Assembly: GCA_965652545.1 (NCBI GenBank)
Contig: CBFGWV010000075.1
Location: 1-17,283 of the forward strand
Origin: CBFGWV01 sp965652545
GTDB taxonomy: Bacteria > Pseudomonadota > Gammaproteobacteria > Competibacterales > Competibacteraceae
Direction: 5' to 3'
Length of the DNA: 17,283 bases
How positions within the stretch are numbered: position 1 is the stretch's first letter; each line of letters starts with the position of its first letter. The notes under the pieces were generated by a model. It saw nothing but the letters and a program-made list of their open reading frames with translations. It was not told the DNA's origin and did no database searches. Below are positions 1-9,021 of this stretch, piece after piece. Made by a program: the position numbers and the translations under genes.

Positions 1-54
1 CGCCGCCTTCAGCTCGTCGTCGAAGCCGGCTATGGTCATGGTTTTGTCGAACAT
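1..54 (-). CDS. glyA: Serine hydroxymethyltransferase, N-terminal fragment (cut by window edge)
   Basis: Only the first 18 codons are present; the gene runs off the left edge. The visible peptide, MFDKTMTIAGFDDELKAA, resembles the start of gammaproteobacterial GlyA (short Met-Phe lead, a TIA-type strand, then an acidic helix start), which interconverts serine and glycine with tetrahydrofolate in the cytoplasm. Two in-frame ATGs lie six bases apart. An AAGGGA Shine-Dalgarno on the minus strand touches the upstream ATG but sits six bases from the downstream one, so the start at 54 is preferred. The gene lies 102 bases downstream of the deacetylase-fold gene on the same strand, so co-transcription is possible. 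With so little protein visible, the name is an inference from an N-terminal resemblance. Confidence 0.55.
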   Translation of the reverse strand, partial: MFDKTMTIAGFDDELKAA

Positions 55-156
55 GCGCATTCCCTTAGATTTCATCGTGGCGTTGCCGAGGAAACCGCGC
101 ATGGTAACCGAAGCGAAGGGTCTTGCGCATCGCCGCAACGGCATGGTCGTTGCCGG

Positions 157-1110
157 TTACGGCGCCTCCAGGAAGGTCTCGACGACGGTGGCCCAGGCCC
201 GGCCCACATTGCGCAGGTGATAGCCGCCGCCACCGACCGCCACCAGTCGGCCGCCGGCATGGCGGTGGGCCAGCTCGCACAGATCCGTCGCCACCCGGCG
301 GTGCACGCTGGGGGAATACTGAAGATGCGCCAATGGGTCCGCATACAGGCCGTCGGCGCCGCATTGCATAAACACGAACTGCGGCGCCCAGCGATCGAGA
401 AAGTGCATTACACCGGGCCAGACCGCCTCGAACTCCTCATCGCCCGAACGCGGCAGCAAGGGGATGTTCAATTTGCACCCACGCGCCTTGCCAAGCCCCG
501 TTTCGTGCGCGAAACCCGAACGCGGGTAGACATACCGCCCATCTTCGTGCACGTCGGCAAAGATGACCCGCGGGTCGGACTCGAATGGATAATAGAGCCC
601 ATCACCATGGTGGGCATCGATATCCACGTATGCGATGCGCTGCAGGCCATGGACATCCAGCAGTTCCCGGATGGCCACGCCGACATCATTGAAGATACAA
701 AAGCCCGCCGCACTGTCGGGCATGCTGTGGTGCATGCCGGCAACGGGGATGAACACGCGCTGGAACTCGCCGCCGACCACCCGCCGCGTCGCATCCAGGA
801 CCGATCCGACCACCGACAGCGCCGCCTCGTAGATGCCCGGCACGGCGGGGGTGTCGCCATAGTCCAGGAAGCCCTCGCCGGTGCGTGATGCCGCCTGCAC
901 TTTGTCGACGTACTCGGCGGTGTGAAATCGCAACACGTCGTCGCGACGTGCACTCACCGGATCGAGTACCCGCACCTGGTAATCCAGATGCCGCCGGTGC
1001 ATCTCGTCGGTGAACGCGTGCACGCGCGATTCACAGAACGGATGATCGCTACCGAAGGCGTAGCGATTAAGCGCCTCGCCCAGATACACCGCCACTGCGG
1101 AGCCTGTCAT
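157..1110 (-). CDS. Histone deacetylase superfamily protein, AcuC-like zinc amidohydrolase
   Basis: This 317-residue protein has the class I HDAC/AcuC arginase-like fold and probably removes acetyl groups from lysines or small acetylated amines, using zinc, in the cytoplasm. All catalytic elements are visible: the His pair H127-H128, the DIDAHHGDG motif (163-171) supplying zinc ligands D165 and H167, the third ligand D253 in the GADGLYADPL motif, and the transition-state tyrosine Y297 after four glycines. The N-terminal HPFCESR segment (23-29) is typical of AcuC relatives. A longer reading from 1149 adds 13 residues, but GGGAGG lies seven bases before the ATG at 1110, which settles the start. 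There is no acuA or acuB beside it, so a role in acetoin metabolism or acetyl-CoA synthetase control cannot be assumed. Acetylpolyamine amidohydrolase is an alternative, but the compact length fits AcuC better. Confidence 0.9.
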   Translation of the reverse strand: MTGSAVAVYLGEALNRYAFGSDHPFCESRVHAFTDEMHRRHLDYQVRVLDPVSARRDDVLRFHTAEYVDKVQAASRTGEGFLDYGDTPAVPGIYEAALSVVGSVLDATRRVVGGEFQRVFIPVAGMHHSMPDSAAGFCIFNDVGVAIRELLDVHGLQRIAYVDIDAHHGDGLYYPFESDPRVIFADVHEDGRYVYPRSGFAHETGLGKARGCKLNIPLLPRSGDEEFEAVWPGVMHFLDRWAPQFVFMQCGADGLYADPLAHLQYSPSVHRRVATDLCELAHRHAGGRLVAVGGGGYHLRNVGRAWATVVETFLEAP

Positions 1111-1148
1111 CGTCCAACCTCCCGACTGCGTCGTGGCACAGCCGTTCA

Positions 1149-1177
1149 TTTATGCTGCCATCTACCCATACGGTGAA
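1149..1177 (-). promoter_or_regulatory. Candidate sigma-70 promoter for the deacetylase-fold gene
   Basis: On the minus strand a -35-like TTCACC (1172-1177) and a -10-like CATAAA (1149-1154), each matching four of six consensus bases, are separated by exactly 17 bases. Transcription would start about 30 bases before the ATG at 1110. The element lies in the 97-base gap between divergent genes. No equally good plus-strand promoter for yciA was seen here. Confidence 0.35.
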
Positions 1178-1207
1178 TACGCCACCGGATAGCGACGAGG
1201 ATACGCC

Positions 1208-1627
1208 ATGAGCAGCACCCCGAATGATGACGGCCATCAGTTTCCGGCCAGCCAGCTCCCCGCGCTGCGCCAGCTCGCCATGCCCAAGGACACCAACCCG
1301 TCCGGGCACATTTTCGGGGGCTGGATCATGTCGCAGATGGATATCGCCGGCAGTATCAAGGCGGTGGAAGTCTGCGGCCAGCGCGTGGCCACGGTGGCGG
1401 TGACGTCGATGGAGTTTCACCGCCCGGTGTTCGTGGGCGATCTGGTCAGTTGCTTCTGCGAGCTCAAGCGCGTGGGCACCACCTCGATCACCGTGGCGGT
1501 CGAAGTCTACGCCCAGCGCGGCGGCACCGCCGGCAAGGTCACCTCAATCAAAGTGACCGAGGCAGTCATCGTCTACGTCGCCATGGACGCCGAGGGCCGG
1601 CCACAGCCGATCACCCCCTCTTGCTAG
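1208..1627 (+). CDS. yciA: Acyl-CoA thioesterase, YciA family
   Basis: This 139-residue single-hotdog protein hydrolyses acyl-CoA to free acid and CoA in the cytoplasm; family members form hexamers and act on a broad range of chain lengths. The family signature is clear: N30 followed by GHIFGGWIMSQMDIAG (33-48), with D45 in the position of the catalytic Asp of characterised YciA enzymes, then a VTSMEFHRPV strand and GDLV turn. The length is normal. GAGGA lies shortly before the ATG. The gene is divergent from the deacetylase gene and 80 bases upstream of the lipase gene on the same strand, so the two may be co-transcribed. The cellular role of YciA is usually given as acyl-CoA pool control or membrane lipid homeostasis. 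Confidence 0.94.
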   Translation: MSSTPNDDGHQFPASQLPALRQLAMPKDTNPSGHIFGGWIMSQMDIAGSIKAVEVCGQRVATVAVTSMEFHRPVFVGDLVSCFCELKRVGTTSITVAVEVYAQRGGTAGKVTSIKVTEAVIVYVAMDAEGRPQPITPSC

Positions 1628-1707
1628 TGGGTACACCGCCACAACCCCGGCCGATACTCCGTTCGCTGGGGAGAACCACGTCCGAACAACACCCCTGGAG
1701 GATGCCC

Positions 1708-3666
1708 ATGAAGCAATCGGTTGCCGTTGCGCTCGCGTGCGCGACGCTCTTGAGTCTGTCCGCCTGCGGCGGCGGTGGCAGCAGTGACGGTGGCAGCGGG
1801 GGTGGAGCAACGCCCAGTACCACGGCGCTGTTCAATCCGGCGGCACAGCAACTGCCCTTCCCCATCGACCTGTTGTTCGGCAGCGACGGCACGCTGAATG
1901 TACCGGTGGACGATCCGACAGACTTCTCCGATCCGCGCGTAGCGCTCAATGCGCTCGATGGCTTCTCCACCGTTGCGCCGATGCAGGCCCAGTTCTCCGC
2001 GCCGATCGATCCCTCATCGGTCACTCCCGGGGGCAGTGTGCGCCTGTTCCAGGTCGAGACGGCGCGACTGGCCGGGCCAGTGACGCGCGTTGTGCGCGAG
2101 TTGCCCGCCGGGCAAGCCTTCGTGGCCGCGCCATCGCCGGGCAACATGGGCGTCGCCATCCTCCCCTTGACGCCCCTGGCCGGTGAGACCGCCTACATGG
2201 CCGTCCTCACCAACGGCATCGTCGATGCCGGCGGCGACCCGATCGGCCGGTCGGCGTCATATGCCTTGTCGGCCGAGCCCTCATCCACCGGCGATGTCCA
2301 ATTCGTCCAGGCCCAACTGGCCGCACTCGCCGCATTCGGTGTCGATGCCGAGAGCGTCGTCCTCTCATTCAGCTTCACTACCCAGAGCATCGGCGCCAGC
2401 CTCGAGGCGGTCGCCACCGGCACCAGCGCCGGGCCCGTTGGCGCGGTGGCCACAGGTATGGACACCGCGGATCTCGGCCTGGGCCTGCCCGGCACCGCCG
2501 ATATTCTTGTCGGCAGCGTCGCCCTGCCCTATTACGCTGCGCGGCAGGCACCACTGACCGGGTTTTGGACGAATGCCCAGGGCGTGTCACCGACGCGGTT
2601 CTCACCGGCACCGGTGCCCACGGAAATCCTCAGCGCACCGATGCTGGTGACGGTCCCCAACAGCGTCAGCGGCATCAGCCGGCCAGCCGGCGGCTGGCCC
2701 GTAGTGATTTTCCAGCACGGCATCGGCCAGGATCGCACCAACCTGTTCGCCGTCGCGGACGCGTTTGCCGCCGCCGGCTTCGCCGCCGTGGCCATCGACT
2801 TGCCCTTGCACGGCATTACCGACACCGCCAGCCCATTCCGCACAACGACCGAGCGCACCTTCGATCTCGACCTGGTGAACAACGACACCCTGGCGCCGGG
2901 ACCCGATGGCCGAATCGATGACTCGGGCACTCACTTCATCAACCTCTCCAGCCTGCTGACCAGCCGCGACAACGTTCAGCAAGGCATCGCCGATTTACTT
3001 CAACTGGCCGCCAGCGTGCCCAACCTGGATGTCGACGCCGACGGTATCGCCGACATCGACGGCAGCCGCATCGTATTCACCGGGCACTCTCTGGGTGCCA
3101 TCGTCGGCACCGGCTTCCTGAGCATCGATACATCCGTCGGCTCTGCCACCCTGGCCATGCCCGGCGGCGGTATTCCAAAACTGCTGGCCGGCTCGCCGCG
3201 GTTCGGACCGCAGATCAACGCGGGCCTGGCCGCCAACGGTCTGCAACCGGGCACGGCAGACTACGAGGCCTTCTTCGCCACCGCCCAGGCGGTCATCGAC
3301 ACGGCCGACCCGATCAACCACGGCGCCACGGCCGCCGCCAGCCACCCGATTCACCTGATCGAAGTCGTTGGCGGTGCGGGCAGCCTGCCCGACCAGGTCA
3401 TCCCCAACACGGTCGCCGGCGCCCCGCTCTCGGGCACCGAGCCGCTGATTCGCGTCATGGGGCTGGCCGGCACTGCCACCACGGTGACGGACCCGTCCGG
3501 GGTGCGCGCCGCGGTGCGTTTCACCGCGGGCGACCACGGCAGCATTCTCGACCCCACCGCCTCGGCCGCGGCCACGGTGGAAATGCAGCGTGAAACCGCC
3601 GGGTTCGCCGCCAGCGGCGGCGTATTGCTGCCCATCGTGGATGCCTCGGTCATCGCGCAGCCCTGA
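1708..3666 (+). CDS. Surface lipoprotein lipase/lysophospholipase, VolA/Pla-1-cef type
   Basis: This 652-residue lipoprotein probably releases fatty acids from lysophospholipids or other esters at the cell surface. It has a signal peptide with lipobox LSAC (lipidated C20), then a Gly/Ser linker (21-34). The next region resembles the 'bacterial virulence factor lipase' N-terminal domain (FNPAAQQLPFPIDLLF, roughly 40-55). A C-terminal alpha/beta-hydrolase domain follows, with HG at 337-338 (oxyanion region), GHSLG with nucleophile S461, likely acid D562 in LPDQVIPN, and H610 in GDHGS. Glycine follows the lipid cysteine, so the protein should go to the outer membrane. GGAGG touches one ATG at 1702 but is six bases from the ATG at 1708, so 1708 is the likely start. 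A DxDxDGxxD motif (441-449) lies just before the nucleophile. VolA belongs to this family; identity with it is not claimed. Confidence 0.88.
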   Translation: MKQSVAVALACATLLSLSACGGGGSSDGGSGGGATPSTTALFNPAAQQLPFPIDLLFGSDGTLNVPVDDPTDFSDPRVALNALDGFSTVAPMQAQFSAPIDPSSVTPGGSVRLFQVETARLAGPVTRVVRELPAGQAFVAAPSPGNMGVAILPLTPLAGETAYMAVLTNGIVDAGGDPIGRSASYALSAEPSSTGDVQFVQAQLAALAAFGVDAESVVLSFSFTTQSIGASLEAVATGTSAGPVGAVATGMDTADLGLGLPGTADILVGSVALPYYAARQAPLTGFWTNAQGVSPTRFSPAPVPTEILSAPMLVTVPNSVSGISRPAGGWPVVIFQHGIGQDRTNLFAVADAFAAAGFAAVAIDLPLHGITDTASPFRTTTERTFDLDLVNNDTLAPGPDGRIDDSGTHFINLSSLLTSRDNVQQGIADLLQLAASVPNLDVDADGIADIDGSRIVFTGHSLGAIVGTGFLSIDTSVGSATLAMPGGGIPKLLAGSPRFGPQINAGLAANGLQPGTADYEAFFATAQAVIDTADPINHGATAAASHPIHLIEVVGGAGSLPDQVIPNTVAGAPLSGTEPLIRVMGLAGTATTVTDPSGVRAAVRFTAGDHGSILDPTASAAATVEMQRETAGFAASGGVLLPIVDASVIAQP

Positions 3667-3673
3667 CGGGGCG

Positions 3674-3699
3674 GACGGCCCCCGGCACCGGGGGCCGTC
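3674..3699 (+). terminator. Strong hairpin after the lipase gene, terminator-like
   Basis: A perfect 10-bp stem, GACGGCCCCC paired with GGGGGCCGTC around a six-base loop, begins seven bases after the lipase stop codon. A T-tract is lacking (ATTGCC follows). It could be a weak intrinsic terminator or a 3'-end stabiliser for the lipase message. Confidence 0.55.
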
Positions 3700-3785
3700 A
3701 TTGCCTACGACACATCGCCTGTGTTTTCCAGCGCAGGGCACGAGTACACTACCGGCCCGGTTTTTCCTTCAAGCACGGCGAGCGC

Positions 3786-5453
<1,668 letters not shown>

Positions 5454-5462
5454 CGCCTCCGC

Positions 5463-5499
5463 CCCTACGGTGGCGCACCATTCGCCACCGTAGGGTTTT
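5463..5499 (+). terminator. Rho-independent terminator after ettA
   Basis: A perfect 13-bp stem (CCCTACGGTGGCG with its complement) around a seven-base loop is followed by TTTT. It begins ten bases after the ettA stop. The T-tract is short but the stem is very strong. Confidence 0.85.
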
Positions 5500-5546
5500 C
5501 ACCCGGCCAGGAGACGGTTTCGTTTAGCAGTTTTCCGAATCCGGCC

Positions 5547-5575
5547 TTTATCCCCAGACGCTAACCCTTTACAAT
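5547..5575 (+). promoter_or_regulatory. Candidate sigma-70 promoter for the truncated haemoglobin gene
   Basis: A -10-like TACAAT (5570-5575, five of six consensus bases) lies 17 bases after a weak -35-like TTTATC (5547-5552). It sits between the ettA terminator and the globin ATG at 5630, giving a leader of roughly 48 bases. No FNR box or recognisable NsrR site was seen beside it. Confidence 0.45.
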
Positions 5576-5629
5576 CCCGCGACAGTTTTGAGGGCAGCAC
5601 CGGCTTGCCCTGGCCACCGTCAGCACTAC

Positions 5630-6028
5630 ATGCAGCCGACTCCTTACGATCGCTTGGGCGGTGCCGAAAAGGTCCGCGAACTGGTCGACCGATTCTACGA
5701 TGCCATGGACGCCTTGCCGCAGGCGCATGAGGTTCGTCAATTGCACCCGCAGTCCCTGGATGGCTCGCGTGACAAACTGTTCTGGTTTCTCAGCGGCTGG
5801 CTCGGCGGCCCGGATCTCTACATCGAACGTATCGGCCATCCCCGGCTGCGCGCGCGCCATATGCCGTTCTCCATTGGTGAGAACGAGCGCGATCAATGGC
5901 TTTTGTGCATGGACTACGCCCTTAGCGCCATGAATCCCGAGCCTCTGCTCAAGGACAGCCTCATGCAGTCCTTCTGGCGCACCGCGGATTTCATGCGCAA
6001 CCGCGCCGGCGATGCGGTGCCCGCCTGA
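5630..6028 (+). CDS. Group II truncated haemoglobin (trHbO-type)
   Basis: This is a cytoplasmic haem protein of 132 residues with the 2-on-2 globin fold; the group is linked to oxygen or nitric oxide handling or peroxide chemistry. Group II markers are visible: YDRLGG at the N-terminus, B10 tyrosine Y23 in RFYDAM, a His at the CD1 position (H39 in LHP), FLSGWLGGPDLY (53-64), proximal F8 histidine H77 in RHMPF, and the group-defining G8 tryptophan W90 in ERDQWLLCM. The ATG at 5630 fits family lengths but has no good Shine-Dalgarno. A TTG at 5588 would add 14 residues unlike any globin start and was rejected. A promoter-like sequence precedes the gene. No terminator separates it from sucA 128 bases downstream, so read-through into the OGDH operon is possible. 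Confidence 0.93.
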   Translation: MQPTPYDRLGGAEKVRELVDRFYDAMDALPQAHEVRQLHPQSLDGSRDKLFWFLSGWLGGPDLYIERIGHPRLRARHMPFSIGENERDQWLLCMDYALSAMNPEPLLKDSLMQSFWRTADFMRNRAGDAVPA

Positions 6029-6156
6029 TATGCCTCCCGAGCCCGCCCCGGACCCGCAACGCCCCGCGTGCTCTCACATCTGCTTTCAGTATGTCGCCCC
6101 GACTTGGTTCGAGGGCGCTTGTGCCACCCTGAGCAAAAGGCAGCACCCGCACTACG

Positions 6157-8994
6157 ATGAGTAGCCAAATCGAGAAGTTCCGCCTCAATTCCGCCTTGTA
6201 CGGTGGGAACGCCGCGTTCATTGAGGACTTGTACGAACGCTACCTGGACGACCCCGAATCGGTGGACGGGCACTGGCAGACGTACTTCGCGGGGCTGGAA
6301 GCCGGTGCCGGCAATGGCGCACGCGATGTCGCGCACGGGCCGATTCGCGAGTCCTTCGCCCGCCGCGCCCAGGAGCACCGCACCAGCGTACGTGTGATCG
6401 GCGGGCTGGATGCGCAGGCGGCCGAGAAGCAAGCCTCGGTGCTGCGCATCATCAACGCCTACCGCACCCGTGGCCATCAGGCGGCCGACCTGGACCCGCT
6501 GCGCCTGCGCGAACGCCCGCCGGTGCCCGACCTGGATCCGGCCCAGCACGGGCTGACCGAGGCGGACATGGATACGGTGTTCAACACCGGCTCGCTGCAA
6601 GCGCCTTCGCAGATGCCGCTGCGTGACATTCTCGACCTGATTCGCCGAACCTACGTCGGCTCCATCGGTGCCGAGTACATGCATATCGTCACCACCAGTG
6701 AGAAGCGCTGGATCCAGCGTTGGCTGGAAGGTGCGCGTGGACGCCCCACGCTGACACCGGAAAAACGCAAGGAACTCCTGCGCGGGCTGATCGCCGCCGA
6801 CGGGCTGGAGCGCTATCTGCACACCCGCTACGTCGGGCAGAAGCGCTTCTCGCTGGAAGGCGGCGACAGCCTCATCCCCATGATGAGCGAACTGGTCATG
6901 CGCGCCGGTGCCGAGGGCGTGAAGGAAATCGTCATCGGCATGGCCCATCGCGGCCGTCTCAACGTACTGGTGAACATCCTCGGCAAGTCTCCGGCCGAAC
7001 TGTTCGAGGAGTTCGAAGGCAAGCGCAAAGTGGTCGACGCCGGGGCCGGCGATGTGAAATACCACATGGGCTTCTCGTCGGACATCGCCACCGAGGGTGG
7101 GCCGGTCCACTTGGCGCTGGCCTTCAACCCCTCGCATCTGGAGATCGTCAACCCGGTGGTCGAGGGCTCGGTGCGCGCCCGCCTGGAGCGCCGCAAGAAG
7201 CAGGGTGACACCCTGCCGTTCAATGAAGTGCTGCCCATTCTCATTCATGGCGACGCGGCTTTCGCCGGTCAGGGCGTGGTCATGGAGACCATGCAGTTCT
7301 CCCAGGTGCGCGGCTACCGCACCGGTGGCACCGTGCACGTGGTGGTCAACAACCAGATCGGTTTCACCACCTCCAATCCCCTGGACACCCGCTCGGCCAC
7401 TTATTGCACCGACGTGGCCAAGATGATCCAGTCGCCGATCTTCCACGTGAACAGCGACGATCCCGAGGCCGTGTTGTTCGTTACGCAACTGGCACTGGAC
7501 TATCGCCAGACGTTCAACAAGGACGTGGTCATCGACCTGGTGTGCTACCGCCGCCTGGGTCACAACGAAGCGGACGAACCTTCGGCCACCCAGCCGATGA
7601 TGTACAAGAAGATCAAGGCCCGCGAAACGGCTGCCGCCCTGTATGGCAAGGCCCTGGTGGAGGTCGGCATCGTCACCCCGGACGATGTCGATGCCATCAC
7701 CGCCGACTACCGCGGCAAGCTGGACGCCGGCAAGCTGGTCGGCCTGCCGCACGCCGACGAGCCGGACAAGACCTTCGCCGTAGACTGGACGCCATACAAG
7801 GTCATCGACTGGGACGCCCCCGTACCCACCGAAGTGACACAGGAGAAGCTGCGCGAGCTGAGCGAGCGGCTGCTGGATCTGCCCGAAGGGCTGGTGCTCA
7901 ATGCCCGCGTGGCGAAGATCATGGACGACCGGCGCAAGATGGCCGCCGGCGCCCTGCCGCTGGACTGGGGTTTCGCCGAAAACCTGGCCTACGCGACACT
8001 GCTGGACCAGGGCATTCCCGTACGCATCTCGGGCCAGGACTCCGGACGCGGCACCTTCTTCCACCGTCATGCGGTGCTGCACAACACCAACGACGGCAGC
8101 AGCTACACCCCATTGGAAAACCTGCGGCCGGGGCAGCCGATCTTCCGCGTGATCGACTCCATCCTCTCCGAAGAGGCAGTGCTCGGCTTCGAGTACGGTT
8201 TCGCCACCGCCGAGCCTCGCGGCCTGGTGATCTGGGAGGCCCAGTTCGGCGACTTCGTCAACGGCGCCCAAGTGGTCATCGATCAGTTCATCACCTCCGG
8301 CGAGACCAAATGGGGACGGTTGTGCGGCCTGACCTTGCTGCTGCCCCACGGTTATGAAGGCCAGGGCCCGGAGCATTCCTCCGCCCGCCTAGAGCGCTTC
8401 CTGCAGATGTGCGCCGAGCACAATATCCAGGTCGTGGTCCCCACCACACCGGCCCAGTGCTTCCATATGCTGCGCCGACAGATGGTGCGCAAGTTCCGCA
8501 AGCCGCTGGTGGTGATGAGCCCCAAGAGCCTGCTGCGCCACAAGCAGGCGGTGAACACACTCGAAGACCTCACCCAAGGCGGCTTCCAGGAACTCATCCC
8601 CGAGGTCGAGGATCTCGACGCCAAGAAGGTCAATCGCATCGTTTTTTGCAGCGGCAAGGTCTACTACGACCTGATGGACGCCCGTCGCGAAGCGGAGATC
8701 GACAACGTGGCGGTTGTCCGGATCGAGCAGCAGTACCCATTCCCGCATGCCCAGTACGCCGCCGAGCTCAAACGCTTTGCCAAGGCCAAGACGATCGTCT
8801 GGTGTCAGGAAGAGCCCCGCAACCAGGGCGCCTGGTACCAGATCGTCCATCACTTGCGCGAGCCGCTGGGCAACCGGCAGGAAATCCTCTACGCGGGGCG
8901 CGAGGCCTCCGCCTCGCCGGCGGTCGGTTACCACGCGGTGCATGTGGAGCAGCAGCGCGTTCTGGTGCGCGACGCCCTCGGTCTGGACAAGTAA
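6157..8994 (+). CDS. sucA: 2-oxoglutarate dehydrogenase E1 component
   Basis: SucA is the thiamine-diphosphate subunit that decarboxylates 2-oxoglutarate and passes the succinyl group to the lipoyl arm of SucB. At 945 residues it is slightly longer than the roughly 930 of E. coli SucA. The N-terminal helix that anchors E1 to the complex is present (FIEDLYERYLDDP, 21-33). The active-site MAHRGRLN motif (262-269, H264), the ThDP/Mg motif from G365-D366 to N398-N399, LGHNEADEP, and the C-terminal pyrimidine-domain motif ISGQDSGRGTFFHRHA are all seen. The ATG at 6157 fits the family start, but the closest purine-rich stretch (AAAAGG) is about 15 bases upstream, so initiation may be weak. sdh genes, often found upstream of sucA in gammaproteobacteria, are not here; the neighbour is a truncated globin. 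Confidence 0.97.
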   Translation: MSSQIEKFRLNSALYGGNAAFIEDLYERYLDDPESVDGHWQTYFAGLEAGAGNGARDVAHGPIRESFARRAQEHRTSVRVIGGLDAQAAEKQASVLRIINAYRTRGHQAADLDPLRLRERPPVPDLDPAQHGLTEADMDTVFNTGSLQAPSQMPLRDILDLIRRTYVGSIGAEYMHIVTTSEKRWIQRWLEGARGRPTLTPEKRKELLRGLIAADGLERYLHTRYVGQKRFSLEGGDSLIPMMSELVMRAGAEGVKEIVIGMAHRGRLNVLVNILGKSPAELFEEFEGKRKVVDAGAGDVKYHMGFSSDIATEGGPVHLALAFNPSHLEIVNPVVEGSVRARLERRKKQGDTLPFNEVLPILIHGDAAFAGQGVVMETMQFSQVRGYRTGGTVHVVVNNQIGFTTSNPLDTRSATYCTDVAKMIQSPIFHVNSDDPEAVLFVTQLALDYRQTFNKDVVIDLVCYRRLGHNEADEPSATQPMMYKKIKARETAAALYGKALVEVGIVTPDDVDAITADYRGKLDAGKLVGLPHADEPDKTFAVDWTPYKVIDWDAPVPTEVTQEKLRELSERLLDLPEGLVLNARVAKIMDDRRKMAAGALPLDWGFAENLAYATLLDQGIPVRISGQDSGRGTFFHRHAVLHNTNDGSSYTPLENLRPGQPIFRVIDSILSEEAVLGFEYGFATAEPRGLVIWEAQFGDFVNGAQVVIDQFITSGETKWGRLCGLTLLLPHGYEGQGPEHSSARLERFLQMCAEHNIQVVVPTTPAQCFHMLRRQMVRKFRKPLVVMSPKSLLRHKQAVNTLEDLTQGGFQELIPEVEDLDAKKVNRIVFCSGKVYYDLMDARREAEIDNVAVVRIEQQYPFPHAQYAAELKRFAKAKTIVWCQEEPRNQGAWYQIVHHLREPLGNRQEILYAGREASASPAVGYHAVHVEQQRVLVRDALGLDK

Positions 8995-9021
8995 CAAACA
9001 AGATCAAGCAAAGGAAATCGA

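Noticed and set aside
1450..1707. N-terminal extension of the lipase frame overlapping yciA
   Set aside because: It overlaps a conserved gene in another frame; the lipoprotein signal peptide and Shine-Dalgarno place the start at 1708.
5463..5499. REP copy, because the hairpin contains CCGTAGGG
   Set aside because: It is a simple perfect hairpin with a T-tail right after ettA and lacks the GTAGGA head and trailing GATT of the REPs at the window end.
6029..6156. Dedicated promoter or small gene between the globin gene and sucA
   Set aside because: No convincing -35/-10 pair, ribosome-binding site with an open frame, or strong hairpin was found in these 128 bases.
5914..8376. An 820-codon minus-strand open frame opposite sucA, with similar 383-487-codon frames opposite ettA, sucB and lpdA
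   Set aside because: High-GC shadow frames: the plus strand encodes complete conserved enzymes there, and the antisense proteins are His/Ala/Gly/Arg-rich with no recognisable motifs.
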